From Elephas maximus indicus (lineage: Eukaryota; Chordata; Mammalia; Proboscidea; Elephantidae), in the NCBI RefSeq assembly GCF_024166365.1, contig NC_064820.1, positions 147,456,001 through 147,520,000 of the forward strand: 64,000 nucleotides of DNA, read 5' to 3'. Position numbers and translations under genes: made by a program. Shown here in pieces: positions 46,823 to 64,000 of this stretch. Every line of letters starts with the position of its first letter. Position 1 is the stretch's first letter. The notes beneath the pieces are model-generated. The model saw only the letters and a list, made by a program, of their open reading frames with translations. It was not told where the DNA came from and searched no databases.

Positions 46823-47335
46823 GTACGGGGCCGAAGGCTTCCAGGCCTGTCTGGGGAGGCGCCGAGACCCGAAGCTGGCCCGGCTCCGCGCAGTCGGTTC
46901 GTGGGCGCGGCCGACACGGCCGGTGGCACTCAGTCCGGGTCCAGCGCGGCGGGAACGCGGGCTACAAGGATGCCCTTTCCGGGCTTCCAGGCCTCGGAGC
47001 TTGTCTCCTGCGCCGCGTCCTCTCCGTGGAGTGGCCCGCCGGGGCCCTTGGGAGCGAACACACAACATCCGCGCAACCCCGAGGGAAATTGCAACTCATC
47101 CGTTTTTTTTTTGCGGCACTTTCTCCGACGTCTTTTTGTTTTTGATATTTTGTTTTGTTGGAGGGCAGAGTGGGGTCCGGAAAAGCAAACACAAACCAAC
47201 CGGTAGGCGAGGGAATTAAGGAGGTGGGGGCTGCGCAGGCGCGCGGTTCGCGGCGCGGCGAGAGTCCTCCGCGCCCGCGCCCGCCCTCGCCCCGGCGCTG
47301 TGCCGGCCGCCGGCCCGCGTGGCCGGGCTGGGCGG

Positions 47336-53620
<6,285 letters not shown>

Positions 53621-56600
53621 AATTAGCCTGGACCCTGTCCCCGAAGGCTGCTTCTCAGGCCTCCCCCTCTGCACCACTGTCAATTTTCCGGGATTGGGAT
53701 AGAAATGATGGCGTCTAATTTCTGTTGGCTCCAGGCCGCTGGCGAGTGCAGTGGGAGACCCCAAGAGCACCAACAGGCCCCACAGCCTCTTCTTCTCTCC
53801 CCTTGCTTTACACCTTCCAGGACCTAGCCAAATCGTCCAGGCCCCTGCAGGCACAGGGTCTGTCTCTGACCCCTGCAGGGCAGCTTTGCCAGCCTGGAGC
53901 CCACGCTCCGGCTTCCTTGGGCTGCGAGGTGACTTCTGTCTCTGAACCCCAGCCCAGCAGCTTGGGGAGTCTTTGGTCTTCCGAGCTTCTCCCACACAGT
54001 GGGAACTAAGAGGCAGCACCGTCACTGGGCACAAAGATGTTATCCTCCCCACCCCTGAGAACGATCCCCTCCTTCAGTCCTCCAGCTTCAGTGAAGTTTG
54101 TCGAAGGATTTTGCTCAACAATTGTTAACTGGCCCTGAGACCTCAGCGTCTTGAGCAAACAGACAACATGGGGTGATAGGACACAGCCCTGACCTGCTCC
54201 TCTGGACACAACCAGACCCCAGGCTGCCCTCTGCCCCTCACCTGCTTTCCAGCTCCGCCAGACACAGCAACCTAAGGGAGCCCCTGTCGGCAGGACAGTG
54301 ACCAGGCCCAGCGCCTCACCCAGCCTAGTGTATCTTCATCTCCTCCTGGGGGTCTCTACTTGGGATTGCCTGTGCAGGCTATCAGCATCTGGGGCGCTCC
54401 GAGGGCACTGCCTTTGAGCCCTTACCCTGCCCTCACGGAGGGATGCAACCAAGCCCTAGGCTGAGCTCCTTGGTGAGGACTGTAGGGCAGGGGTGGGCAC
54501 AGGATGGAACCAGGCCTACCTCCCACTCCCTTGGCCTGAGCCCAAGGCTCCTAGCTCTGGGCCATGGGGAAAGGGCACAGCTCCTTAGGGCCTGGCCCAT
54601 TCTCACTGGGTGCCTGTGACCACAGGGGGAAGGTTCTGAAGTTGAGGCCAGAGGGAGGCTGTTTCCTGAGTCTGGGTTAGGGAGGCTCAGCACCTCTTGC
54701 TGTTTCCTCCAAAGGAAGTTTCTCTAAGTTCAGAGATGCCTGAGAAGAAATTAGTCTTGGTTATGGGGGGAGGGGAACATGGGGAAGTATGATTGCCCAG
54801 CGTTTGCCCTCAGCCCACCTTTTGCCACATTTCTTGGCCAGGTCTCCTGCAGCAGCTTTCAAAAAGGTATCTAGGTGGTGCAGCATACCAGGGAGTGCCC
54901 CTTCACACACACTCCTCCATGTAGCTGCCCTACCCCAGCAGTGTGTCACTTAGCCTGGCTGGGTACAGACAGGGCACATATTCATGCACGCATACCTACA
55001 AACTGCACACACACAGGTGTGCCATGTTCATGGGAACACACATCATCACTGCACCCAGGCACGTATGTGTACACACAGCCAGGCCTCTGGGTCTCCTGGT
55101 GCAAAAAAGCTGGCTGGTATGGGGTAGGAGGTGTGATCTAAGCCCACCAAGGTGGGGAGCACAACACACCTCTGGGCAGGGCCGTGGAAAAAATGATGTG
55201 CTTATGGGCATCCAGAGGCCTGGAGTTGAAGACCCCAAGGCAAAAAGAGCCTTCAGCCGTCCATGAATGGGGGCTGGGACTGTTCTGTGACTTTGCAGCT
55301 CCAGCTGTGCAGTCTGAGGGGCGTGGGTCCCTCACTTCACGCATTTAATGCAGCTATTGAGCACCTGCTGTGTGCCCCTCTGGGCTCAGGCCTCTGGCAG
55401 TGCTCCAGGCAGACACAACAGTCCCTTTATTTGGAAATCTTGATGCCTGCTGTGGATGGAAAAGCCCTCAGACCCTTTCAGGTAAAGCCTTGTGTTCTCG
55501 GGGGCCCTGAGCCCCAGAGAGGGGATGAAGCTAGTGGGGATCCCCGGGGAGTCTGTTCTGCTGGGCCTGGGCAATGCTGAATAAGCAGGAGGCAAGGCAG
55601 GTATGGAGGAGAGAGGAGGCTGTGGCCTGGTTCCAGGTGTTCCCTGCAGAAGGACTTGGGTACTTGATGCTGTCTCTCTGCTCTCCCTCAGCCACAGCCT
55701 CTGGTTGATTATACTCCGTCAAGGCGGGGGCTTCTTGCACACTCACACAGATATCACATACAACACATACACAGGAAAGGAGGCAGCAAGAGCAGAGGTT
55801 CAGTGTTTCCCTGACTTGGCTATGTGACCTTGGGCAAGGCTTCACCTGCCCTGTGCTTCAGCTCCCGTGTCTGACATGGGACACAGCAATTTCTGCCTGC
55901 TGCTTCAGTAGTCAGGTCACTTAAGGATGGGACATAAGGGTAGGAGGAAAAGGGGCTCACTGGAGCTGGAAACATGTGCCCTAATCCCTTATCCCTCGCA
56001 GGCCACACAGAGTCAGCAGTGATTTCGTGACTTTCAGGAGATTTGAGGCTTGAGGTCCTGGCTGAGCAGAGGAGCCTGGGCTGTGGTGAGGACTGAAAGA
56101 ACTGCCATAGGGACCTTTTCTGAGATTGGGCTCACTCAGAACAGACTCTGTGCCCAAGAATGGTCCAGTAATTTAATTTGGGAAGGGTGGTTTAAGGGGC
56201 CTCATGGGGGGCATCCTTCCACCAACCCATGGGGTATTCTGCCCTAATCCTTGTCCCCCAGAATCAAGGGATTTTAGGAAAAGGGAAAGAATGTGCCATG
56301 GCCTGCCCCGGGGCCATCTATGGCTCTCTGGGACATTCCAGCCCTAAGCCTCTTAGGCTGTGGAGAAGTTCAAACTAGAAAACCCAGTTTTGGGAGTGCA
56401 GTCGGGACCACCTACCTCCTTCTGCCTGACTTAACACCCCCTCCCCAATAAAAGCTCTTGTTTCTTTGAACGCAAGCAATTATTGGGTGAGGGTGCTCAG
56501 GCAGGGGCTGGGAACGATCTCGCTGGGTCTTTTAGGCCTCCCAGGACCCCAGCCCAAGGATTCCTACCATTCCGGGATCCCCAGCGTGTCCTGTTGGGGA

Positions 56601-57430
56601 GCTGTGGGATGCACTCGGCTGGACGGTGCTAGTGGCACGCCAGCGGGAGTGAGGAACTGGTCTCTGTGCTGTGGACTGCTCAGCCTGCTCGGTCAGGGCA
56701 GCGGCTGGTAGGGCCCCTGGCTCTCCTGAGCCCAGCAAAAAACGTTGGGTGGCTGAGCGAAAGAGAGGGCTAGGAAAGTGGCCATGGCTGGCCACATAAC
56801 TGGGGAGTAGAGGGTCAGGTTTTGCTGCACCACAGCCTCCTTTTTCCAGCAGCTGCTTTTCTGGGAGAAGGGCGCTCTGAGTCTGGCTCGGAGGTCAACA
56901 AATAGAGCCTCTACCACCTAGAGTTGAAGCAGCCACAGATCGGTGCCCCAGCTCACCACTTTTCCTTTCTTTGGCAGAGGTGGAGAGTCCCAAAATGTCT
57001 TGGGGAAGGGCAGGAGGACAGCAAGTCCCTCTCCTATGCTGCCCTGGTGCCCACAGCCTTTGTCATTACCCTAGACTTCTTCATTACCCTAGACCTGCAT
57101 CCTCGGCCAAGTGGACAGCAACCTGGGGTTTCCTGCTCTGGCCTTGGTGGCTGTCGGAGGCAACCACAAATCCAGCATACCGGGGCCTTAGTTTTTCAGA
57201 GAAGTGGATTTAATATTTTTAGATTCAGGGAATTCCCAAATCAGAAAACCTTTGAACCATGATTCCAGACCGGGGTTCCCATTTTTGCTACCTGGCTTCA
57301 GAGCCCTTGCTTTGCCACAGTAGAATCGGCTCCAACTTTCGTGGCTGTTCAGTTTCAGAATCCCTAGACCCGGCTCTAGAGAAGAAGCTGTGTGCTGGGG
57401 AATCCTCCGTCAGCAACCAGAACCGGGAGA
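53621..57430. other. Region upstream of PITX1, no gene recognised
   Basis: Mostly unique. A CA-rich stretch lies at 54900-55080, a + strand MIR at about 55770-55900, and a fragment with 'attgagcacctgctgtgtgc' (reversed MIR core) at about 55350-55400. A divergent antisense RNA is annotated here in human; I cannot define its exons in this sequence. Confidence 0.45.
55770..55900 (+). mobile_element. MIR
   Basis: 'ggctatgtgaccttgggcaa', 'ggcttcacctgccctgtgc', 'tcagctcccgtgtctgacat'. Confidence 0.65.
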
Positions 57431-58460
57431 AGCCGTGGGAATGTCTTTATTGGACTTTACTAAAAGCATTTAGGGTTTCTGTAAGGGGAAGGTGAGGCCC
57501 AACCCGTATGGGAGAGGGCAGCTCTGCGCGCGGGGCAGGCCGCCCTGGGCTGGGGGTGCCTCCCAGCGCTGCGGCGGACGTCGGGGTTGGCGATCGAAGG
57601 GACCCGAGGCTCCGGGGCTCCGGCCGATGTCTGCTGCTTTTCTGCCATATTGCTGCTCGAACGAACAAACGAGCGAAGCGGTTTCGTTTAGGACAAATAC
57701 CCTCTTGACGCGAAGCTACGGCCGAAGTCCCGGGCCATGGAGAGGGGCCTGCGCATCCGCCTGTGCTGGGGGCCCTCAACCCAGGGCATATCGGGGAACA
57801 GCGGACAGCCCTCTCGCCTGTCCCTTTCTCCCTGGGGACCCCTTGCGCCCTGGCCACCGCTAGAAGTTGCGCGGGGCGTCCAGGGTGTCCTTGGCCTGCG
57901 CCCCCAAGGCTGCTGCCTTCTTGGGGTGCCTGGGGCCGAAGCGCGGGGTGGGCCCACCAGTTAGGTGAGGTAGCGCCCGGAGATGGCAGCTGTGACCGTG
58001 CGCACCACTCAGGAATGAACTCCTCGCTCTGCCCCGATGGCGCCTGGCCTTCCGCGCATTGCGCTCGGTCCTGCCCCACCGGCTGGACCGCACGGAGCAA
58101 ACAGCGCGGGACTCGGCCGCCACTTCCCTGCGCTCCTCCACCGCGGAGCGTCGGCGTCCCCTAGCCCAGCGTTTCTAACCCTACCTGGGCTGCGCTGCGT
58201 CTGCGGCTCGTCGGCTCCGGGCTCGCCTGCCGCCGACTCAGATTTAGATTTCGGCTCCGGCTGGGGCCCCGGATCCAATTCAGTCTCCGACTCTGCGCGC
58301 TGCTTCGGCCCCCGCCGGGTCGCTACATCCCAGCGCGTAAGGTCCGGGCTGCCTCGGCTCGGCCCGCTCCTCCTGCCGCGGCGGCTGCCGCCGCCCGTCG
58401 CCCGCGGGGAAGGCGGGGACACCGGCCGGGGAGGCGGGAAGGGGGGGAGGGGAAGCAAGG
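57430..58460 (-). ncRNA. Candidate minus-strand transcript in second CpG island
   Basis: A CpG island 5 kb upstream of PITX1. On the minus strand it ends with AATAAA (57446-57451) followed, about 25-35 bases on, by a GT-rich 'ggttctggttgctg', a good poly(A)-site layout. A 217-codon minus frame (57447-58100) stops inside that signal. It is GC-driven and resembles no protein I know, so I favour a non-coding RNA. The position and strand recall the human lncRNA C5orf66-AS1, but that is from memory of the locus and not shown by sequence identity. A consensus donor (ccag|gtaggg) sits at 58185. Confidence 0.35.
57446..57451 (-). terminator. Minus-strand AATAAA
   Basis: Reads 'gtccaataaagaca' on the minus strand with a GT-rich element downstream. 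It would end the candidate transcript of the CpG island. Confidence 0.45.
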
Positions 58461-58650
58461 CGCTAGCCTAGGCAAGCGGGGAGGGGGCGGCGCGCAGTCC
58501 AGCGGGCTAGGGGCCCTGTCCTCCCTCGGGAAGCAGGCTGGGGTCTCACGGCTCTCCGCAGAGGCCCTAGGCCGGGAAGCGCGCCCCGGGACGGCTGGTG
58601 CGTGGGAGGGGCTCCAGCCGTCTGCGGTTGAAGCTGCTGGGGTCCCACCC
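57490..58650. promoter_or_regulatory. Second CpG island upstream of PITX1
   Basis: High G+C with frequent CpG across the block. It is separated from the PITX1 promoter island by about 4 kb of ordinary composition. Confidence 0.75.
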
Positions 58651-60280
58651 TAGCCCAGACACTTTACTCTTGCTGGGCTCAGTTACCCACCTGGCACGTT
58701 AGGGGACGGGCCGGCTTCCGTTTAGTCCGGGTCTGATCGGAGTTTCCCGGGGGCCTGCCAGGTGATGGTCAAGCTGGGGTTATGAGAGTCAATCCTTTCC
58801 TTTTCCTGCTCAGCCTGCGGGAGGGAGCCGGGTTTGCATGTTGGCAGAGAGAATCAGCTGTGCAGATTTTGGCAGCCACGGAGGTTTGAGGTCAGACCCC
58901 AAGGTTTCTCTATGTAAGGGGGTGCTCGGGAGGGGCAATCGCCCGACCGGCCCTGCTTGGGGAATTTCCCCTTCTCCCTCTTCAGAGACTCGTCTGGGGA
59001 ATAAAGGGGAGGCCAACCTCACGAGGACAGACGCCTCTGCGACTCCTTGTCTGGTCCCTTCCCTTGCACACCCTCCAGCGGCCGCCTTTCTCCCGGACGG
59101 CGCACGTGGGAGGCCTCTGCCCATGTGGTCCCTCAGGTCGGTTCCTGGCTGGCAGCCATTGGGAGACTGGAAGGACTGAGGGGACCTGGGGGCCTGCCCC
59201 TCTCTCACCCGTAGGCCTCCGGATTCCCCAGCGTTGCCTAGTGGCCAGATAACCCCGCAAGTGAAACCTCAAGGGGGAGACCCATTGGCAGAACCTGCTC
59301 CGGCTTTCCCCAAGCTCTCAGTCTGAGCCTCCGGCTTCTGGAATGGTGGGATGGGACGAGTTCGGCTGTGACTGTTTATCCAGGCCCAGACTGCGGGACA
59401 AGAGCGGCCGAGCCTGCCCGCCGACACCCCAGGGCTCTGGGATGGCCGCTTCGGCGCTAGGTGCCGGGAGATGGCAGCGCGGCGGCCGGCGTCAATGTTG
59501 CACGAGATGCCATCATCGGCGGCGCCTCCCTCCCTGGTTCTCGCTGACAGCTGGTGCTGGTGAGGCTGCAGCCCCGACGCCCGACCTGGCGCCCTGCTCC
59601 GCCGCGCCTCCAGGGCCGCCTAGCCTCGGAAAGCGCAGAGCCGAGACCCCCGCCCTACCCTCAAGGCCGGAAGCCAGCCCGACGCAAGCTCCCAGAGGCC
59701 AGGGCATTCAGGCCCTGCGGGGTGGCCCTTGCACCCTGTCCTGCTTTTCCGGGACTCCGCGACCTCCTCTCAATCCTTAAAAGCCGGAACCCTTCTCCAG
59801 GGGTGTGTGGGGATCAGTGCGCACGGGGTCATAAGGGCTAAAAGACGCGCCTTGGACGCCGGCGCTTTCAGACCTGGACCTAGAGGCCTACTTGGGGAAA
59901 CGCAATCTTGTGGCTTGGACCTTGCGCTGCCCGGGATTGCAATCCCACGCCTCTCTCCCCACCGCTAGTTGTGCGTTTTATGTGTGAAAATGGCCTGTTG
60001 GCAGGCCTGGCCCTGTGGGCCTTGTCCCTGGCAGCCTTACCCCCCACCCCAAGCGCCCAGACACCTTTGGGCATAAATGCAACCGCAGGACCCTTATTGT
60101 GAAGGCCGAGAGACAGGCACCTGGCTGGGGTGGTTTCATTTAGGTGTCTCACCCTTCCACCCCTGTACACCAGCGATTTTCAGGGGTTTTGTTCCCAGTG
60201 GGTGACGGGGTGGTGGTGTCATCATTCTCTGCTATGTTCTTGTTCTCAGCTAGGGCCTGTGGCACCAAGACACTGCTAAT
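58651..60280. other. GC-rich upstream sequence, third CpG-rich block
   Basis: CpG density rises again at about 59340-59800. A donor-like 'gctg|gtgagg' is at about 59559-59564 on the + strand. No gene can be called. Confidence 0.45.
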
Positions 60281-60480
60281 GGCCTGTGCTGGAGTCTTGT
60301 CTGTGCCTTATACTAGCTGTTTGGCTTTGGGCAAGTCACATAACCTCTTCCAGCCTCAACTTATCTGTCTGTGAAACAGGAGAGTAAGAGTATCGACTTT
60401 ACAAGGCAGTTGAGGAATCGATGAGACAAAGCAAGTGAAGGGCTTAGCACTATGTTTTGTGGAGTTGAATGCTAAAGGTA
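60280..60480 (+). mobile_element. MIR
   Basis: 'tttggctttgggcaagtcac', 'ataacctcttccagcctcaa', 'gaagggcttagcactatg'. Confidence 0.8.
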
Positions 60481-60548
60481 ACACCCGTCAGGTCACTTTG
60501 TTCTTTAAAAGTTTGCTCTAATTTTTGTTTCCCTCTTTCACCAGTGAC

Positions 60549-60727
60549 GAGCCCTGGTAGCCAGTGGTTAAAGCCTTTGGCTGCTAACGGAAAGGTCAGC
60601 AGTATGAACCCATGGGAGAAAGATGTGGCTGTCTGCTTCCATAAAGATTTATAGCCTTGGAAACCCTATGGGGGCAGTTCCACTCTGTCCTATAGGGTCT
60701 CGATGGCAGTGGGTTTGTTGGGTTTTC
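60549..60727 (+). mobile_element. Afrotherian SINE
   Basis: 'gagccctggtagccagtggt', 'ggctgctaacggaaaggtc', 'gtctgcttccataaagattt', 'ctatagggtctcgatggcag'. The tRNA-like head is well kept. The tail is shortened: the 'gagtcggaatcgactcgac' stretch is deleted. Confidence 0.88.
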
Positions 60728-61287
60728 CCCAGCATGGTCACATTGGTTGAGTCAGGCAGGAGCAGAACACCTCTCTGATTTAGCAGAGCTGCTCCTTATT
60801 CCCTCCAGGCTGGGCAGACTGGGTGGGGCCAGAGCCTGACAACCTGGAAGTTCTTGGAAGGTCAAAACAGGCTTTGTATGATTTCATTTTCCCCTCTTCC
60901 AAAAAGAATTTTCCACAATTTCCCTTTAGCTTTTGACATCTTGAGGCACATATATTTCCACTGTCAAGGCAGATGGATTGGAAATCAAAGAGAGGAAGAG
61001 CGGGGCAGGGTCCACTAGGAACAGAAGTAACACAGTCCCTGTATCTAAGTGTCACTTTAGCTTTGAGCTTCCTAGTACCTAAGTGAAAAGTGCAACAAGA
61101 TTGGTTGACACAGTTGTTTTGTCTCTTCTTCCAAAATGGCATGCTTCCTTTAGTCAGAAGAAGTTTTTCTCCATAGTACAAAACTCCAAGTTGGATTTGT
61201 CACATCTGAATAGCATAATGGGCAAATGGCTTCAGTCACAGTTTTGCAGTGTTTCTTAATATCCAGTAAAAGTAGGGAGAGTGTCTG

Positions 61288-61797
61288 TCTTAGTTATCTA
61301 ATGCTGCCATAACAGAAATACCACAAGTGGATGGCTTTAACAAAGAGAAATTTATTCTCTCACAATTGAGCAGGCTACAACTCCAAATTCAGGGTGTCAG
61401 CTCCAGGGGAAGGCCTTGTCTCTCTGTCGGCTCTGGAGGAAGGTCCTTGTCATCAGTCTTTCCCTGGTCGAGGAGCTTCTCAGTGCAGGGACCCTGGGTC
61501 CAAAGGATATGCTCTGCTCCTGGCTCTGCTTTCCTGGTGGTACGAGGTCCCCATGTCTCTCTGCTTGCTTCTCTCTTTTATATCTCAAAAGAGATTGGCT
61601 TAAGACATCATCTAATCTTGTAGATCTCATCAATGTAACTGCCACTAATCCATCTCATTACATTATAGTGATAAGATTTACAACACGTAGGAAAATCATG
61701 TCAGATGACAAAATGGTAGACAATCATACAATACTGGGAATCATGACCTAGCCAAGTTGACAGATATTTTTGGAGGACACAATTCCATCCATGACAG
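61288..61797 (-). mobile_element. LTR-like repeat (MaLR-like end)
   Basis: It begins 'tgtcttagttatctaatgc', 'tgccataacagaaatacc', 'aatttattctctcacaattg', parallel to the LTR at 24087, but the middle is different ('ggaaggccttgtctctctg'). It may be a lineage-specific family. There is no internal viral coding sequence. Confidence 0.55.
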
Positions 61798-64000
61798 TGA
61801 CCTTTTCCTTCATGGGTCTTATTGCAATAGTATTGAAATAATTATTTGTGTAATGATTGGTTAAAATCTGTTGCCCTTACCATTTGTAAGCTCCTTGAGA
61901 GCAGAGCTGAGCCTCTCTTGTTCACTACAGGACCCTTGCTAGCATGGTCAAGGGATTCGATTATGCTGATTGGCTGGGTACAGCTCACATGCCCACTCCT
62001 AAACCAATCTCTTTGTGGAGAAGAGTGGTTTAGGGGTGTGGTTGGCCAGGCCAGGGTCACAGGCTCCACCCTAGAAGGATTACTCCCTACCAAAAGGAAT
62101 ACTCACTACATTCCCCCAAGAATCTTAGCTGCTGTCCCTTAGCAAGCTCTCAGAGTTAGAATTGTGGCAGGGAAGGTGTTAGTCTTCAAAGAAGCCCCTG
62201 CCCTGTGAAGGTTCTCAAGGGCCTGGTGGTGGAGTGGGTAAGAGTCCACCCTAATGTGATGGGGAGGCACTGGTTCTCTTGGGAGAGTCTGAAGTCCAAC
62301 AGGACTGTTCTGGCACTCATCTGTGGCAAAGAGGTGAGAGTGCCACCAGAAAGCCTGAGGGGAGGCTCAGAGTCTGCTGATTCCATATAGAGATGGACCC
62401 ACAAAGCAAGGGAGGGTATCCATTTGTGGTCCCTTGCTCATCCTTGAGAAGGAGGGAGTTGGAGAATCTGAAAGTGGAGAAGACCTCCTAGGATCAGGCA
62501 AGATGTTGATGTACTTGAACATTGATTATAGTGCACTCTGAGGCTCCTGGGAGCCAAAGCAAAAAGAGAAACCTTTTGAGCATCTCAAGTACTTTTTTTT
62601 TTTTTTCATTGCAGACCTGTCAGCATCTGTAAGGAACAGTGGGAAGAACTCTGGTCTGGGACCCTCTTGGACTGGCCTCTCTCAGGTCAGCAAAGGTTTA
62701 GAAAGCACACACTTCATGCCCATGATCACAGAGATGCAGAGATGGATGGCTTCTGCTCATGTGGGTTGAGCTGAGGAGGCAGACGTACAAACCCATAACC
62801 ATATTTGGAGCACAAATGCTGGAGACGAAATCTGCAGCCCGCTGTTGAAGGGTCTTGAATGACATACTACAGAGTTTGTTTGGAACAGTATTTCCACCCC
62901 GCCCCTCTCCACTCCCTGGGAAAACAGTACGAACAAAGGCCCAGAGGTGAGAGAATTGTGGTATACCTGAGAATTTGAAAGAAGGGCAGTGTGGCTACAG
63001 AATAGCATTGAGGGCAGGTGAGAAGGCAGAGAATGGGGGAAGAGGAGGTTGGAGAATTAAATAGGAGCCGGATACTGTGGGGCTTCATGAAGCTTTGTAG
63101 TATTGTAGTATAGTGGGGTATTATTCTGAAGACGAAGAGACGTAGATGAAGGGTTTAAGAAGGGAGACGGTTGGTTAGATTAATATTTCAGAAAGATCAC
63201 TCAGCCTGGAGAGTGTAGGATGGATTCCAGGGGGTGAGGTGGGAGCAGGCTATTGTAACATCATTCACTCAGCCACTACATCCATCTGTTTGTCCATCCA
63301 TGCGCCATGAGCACAGTTGGCCACAGCTTGGCAGAGGAAATATGAGAGTGAGAAGTTATGGTCTCTGAGTTTCTGGAGGGCCTTAGTTTACCCATCTGTA
63401 GGCTTGGCCTGTCTCTACCATCCTCACAGGCTCTTGTGGCCAGTGCTTCACAGCCCCCCCTGCTGTCTGCTTTCTGTATGGGGAGACAGGGTGTGCGGGG
63501 CCTGAAGGGGCACAGCCACTACTGCAGACAGATGATTTGGGGAGCCAGCACAGTGAACAACTTGGTCGGAAGCTTTTAAAATAATTACCCCTGCCTGCGC
63601 TGGCTGACTGGCTGACGGGAGCCCATTAGTCCTGAGTTGGAAATTCTGAATTGTTTCATGACAATTGAAAACAAGATTGGAGGCCAGGAGGGATCTACCC
63701 ATGAAATATTCATGTTTCCTTGGTGTTGTGAGGCTGCTTCCCCTCAGCTGGGGAACCTGGATGTAAATAGGGCTGATGCTTTGGAGTGATTGCCATTTGT
63801 TCTGCGGTCTTTGGGCTGACTCTCTGCAGGGAGATAGGAGTGTGTTTTTGTGCAGGGCTGTGAGGCTAGTTTGGAGATCGGCCTCATTTCAAGTTGTGCG
63901 CCTCTGCGCTTCAGCCTCACTTCCTGGCCTGAGTTCCATAGAGCTTGAGATGTTCATCTGGCCCGGATTCTCCTCAGCACTCAAGGCTCGTCTGGAGTCA
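61798..64000. other. Unique upstream sequence to the window end
   Basis: No gene recognised. A T-run lies at about 62592-62606. At 63650-63713 a palindrome cluster resembling SOX and POU sites stands in otherwise unique sequence. Confidence 0.5.

Larger units (their letters stand above)
46240..47335 (-). other. PITX1: PITX1 3' UTR (inferred)
   Basis: About 1.1 kb between the PITX1 stop codon and a minus-strand ATTAAA at 46259-46264, of a length similar to what I recall for the human 3' UTR. It is GC-rich and contains a 14-bp minisatellite (46745-46822). The exact cleavage site is not visible. Confidence 0.6.

Noticed and set aside
53621..57430. Exons of a divergent PITX1 antisense RNA
   Set aside because: Such a gene is annotated in human, but I could not define any exon by sequence alone.

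Overview
This is mammalian nuclear DNA, most likely from an elephant or a close paenungulate (Afrotheria). Three observations support that. Many short repeats carry the afrotherian tRNA-type SINE body, whose tail reads 'gagtcggaatcgactcgacggcaac' or a variant. A nearly complete RTE-type LINE shares that 3' tail. The L1 copies have one shared 3' UTR type. The species cannot be fixed from the sequence alone. Gene order matches human 5q31.1: CATSPER3 on the + strand, then PITX1 on the - strand, in a tail-to-tail arrangement.

Layout. 1-20.3 kb is almost solid transposon: a - strand L1 5' end (1-470); a 7.5-kb full-length but dead + strand L1 (911-8470) that appears to carry a 3' transduction out to 9179; older L1s (9191-16140) with nested SINEs, L1 tails and a small DNA transposon; and an L2 (16320-20335) split by a 3.1-kb RTE element. 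20.9-31.5 kb holds the last six coding exons of CATSPER3, giving 314 residues that run from the voltage-sensor region to the C terminus. The first one or two exons (about 84 residues by comparison with the human protein) were not found and should lie left of the window. 31.6-46.2 kb is intergenic, with scattered MIR, L2, SINE and L1 fragments. 46.2-52.7 kb is PITX1, complete at 314 codons in three coding exons, with a GC-rich 3' UTR and a CpG-island promoter. 53-64 kb lies upstream of PITX1. It holds a second CpG island (57.5-58.6 kb) that may produce a - strand transcript, a third GC-rich block near 59.4-59.8 kb, and an LTR-like repeat at 61.3-61.8 kb.

The two genes are functionally unrelated. 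CATSPER3 is a pore subunit of the sperm flagellar CatSper calcium channel. PITX1 is a bicoid-type homeodomain factor of hindlimb, pituitary and first branchial arch. Apart from these two genes the coding potential is limited to decayed LINE reading frames. I found no prokaryote-like system, CRISPR array or new protein family. The most interesting items are the L1 with probable 3' transduction, the dated nest of RTE in L2, a four-copy inverted 19-bp motif in PITX1 intron 1, a possible upstream exon and - strand transcript in the second CpG island, and a POU/SOX-like palindrome cluster near the right end.
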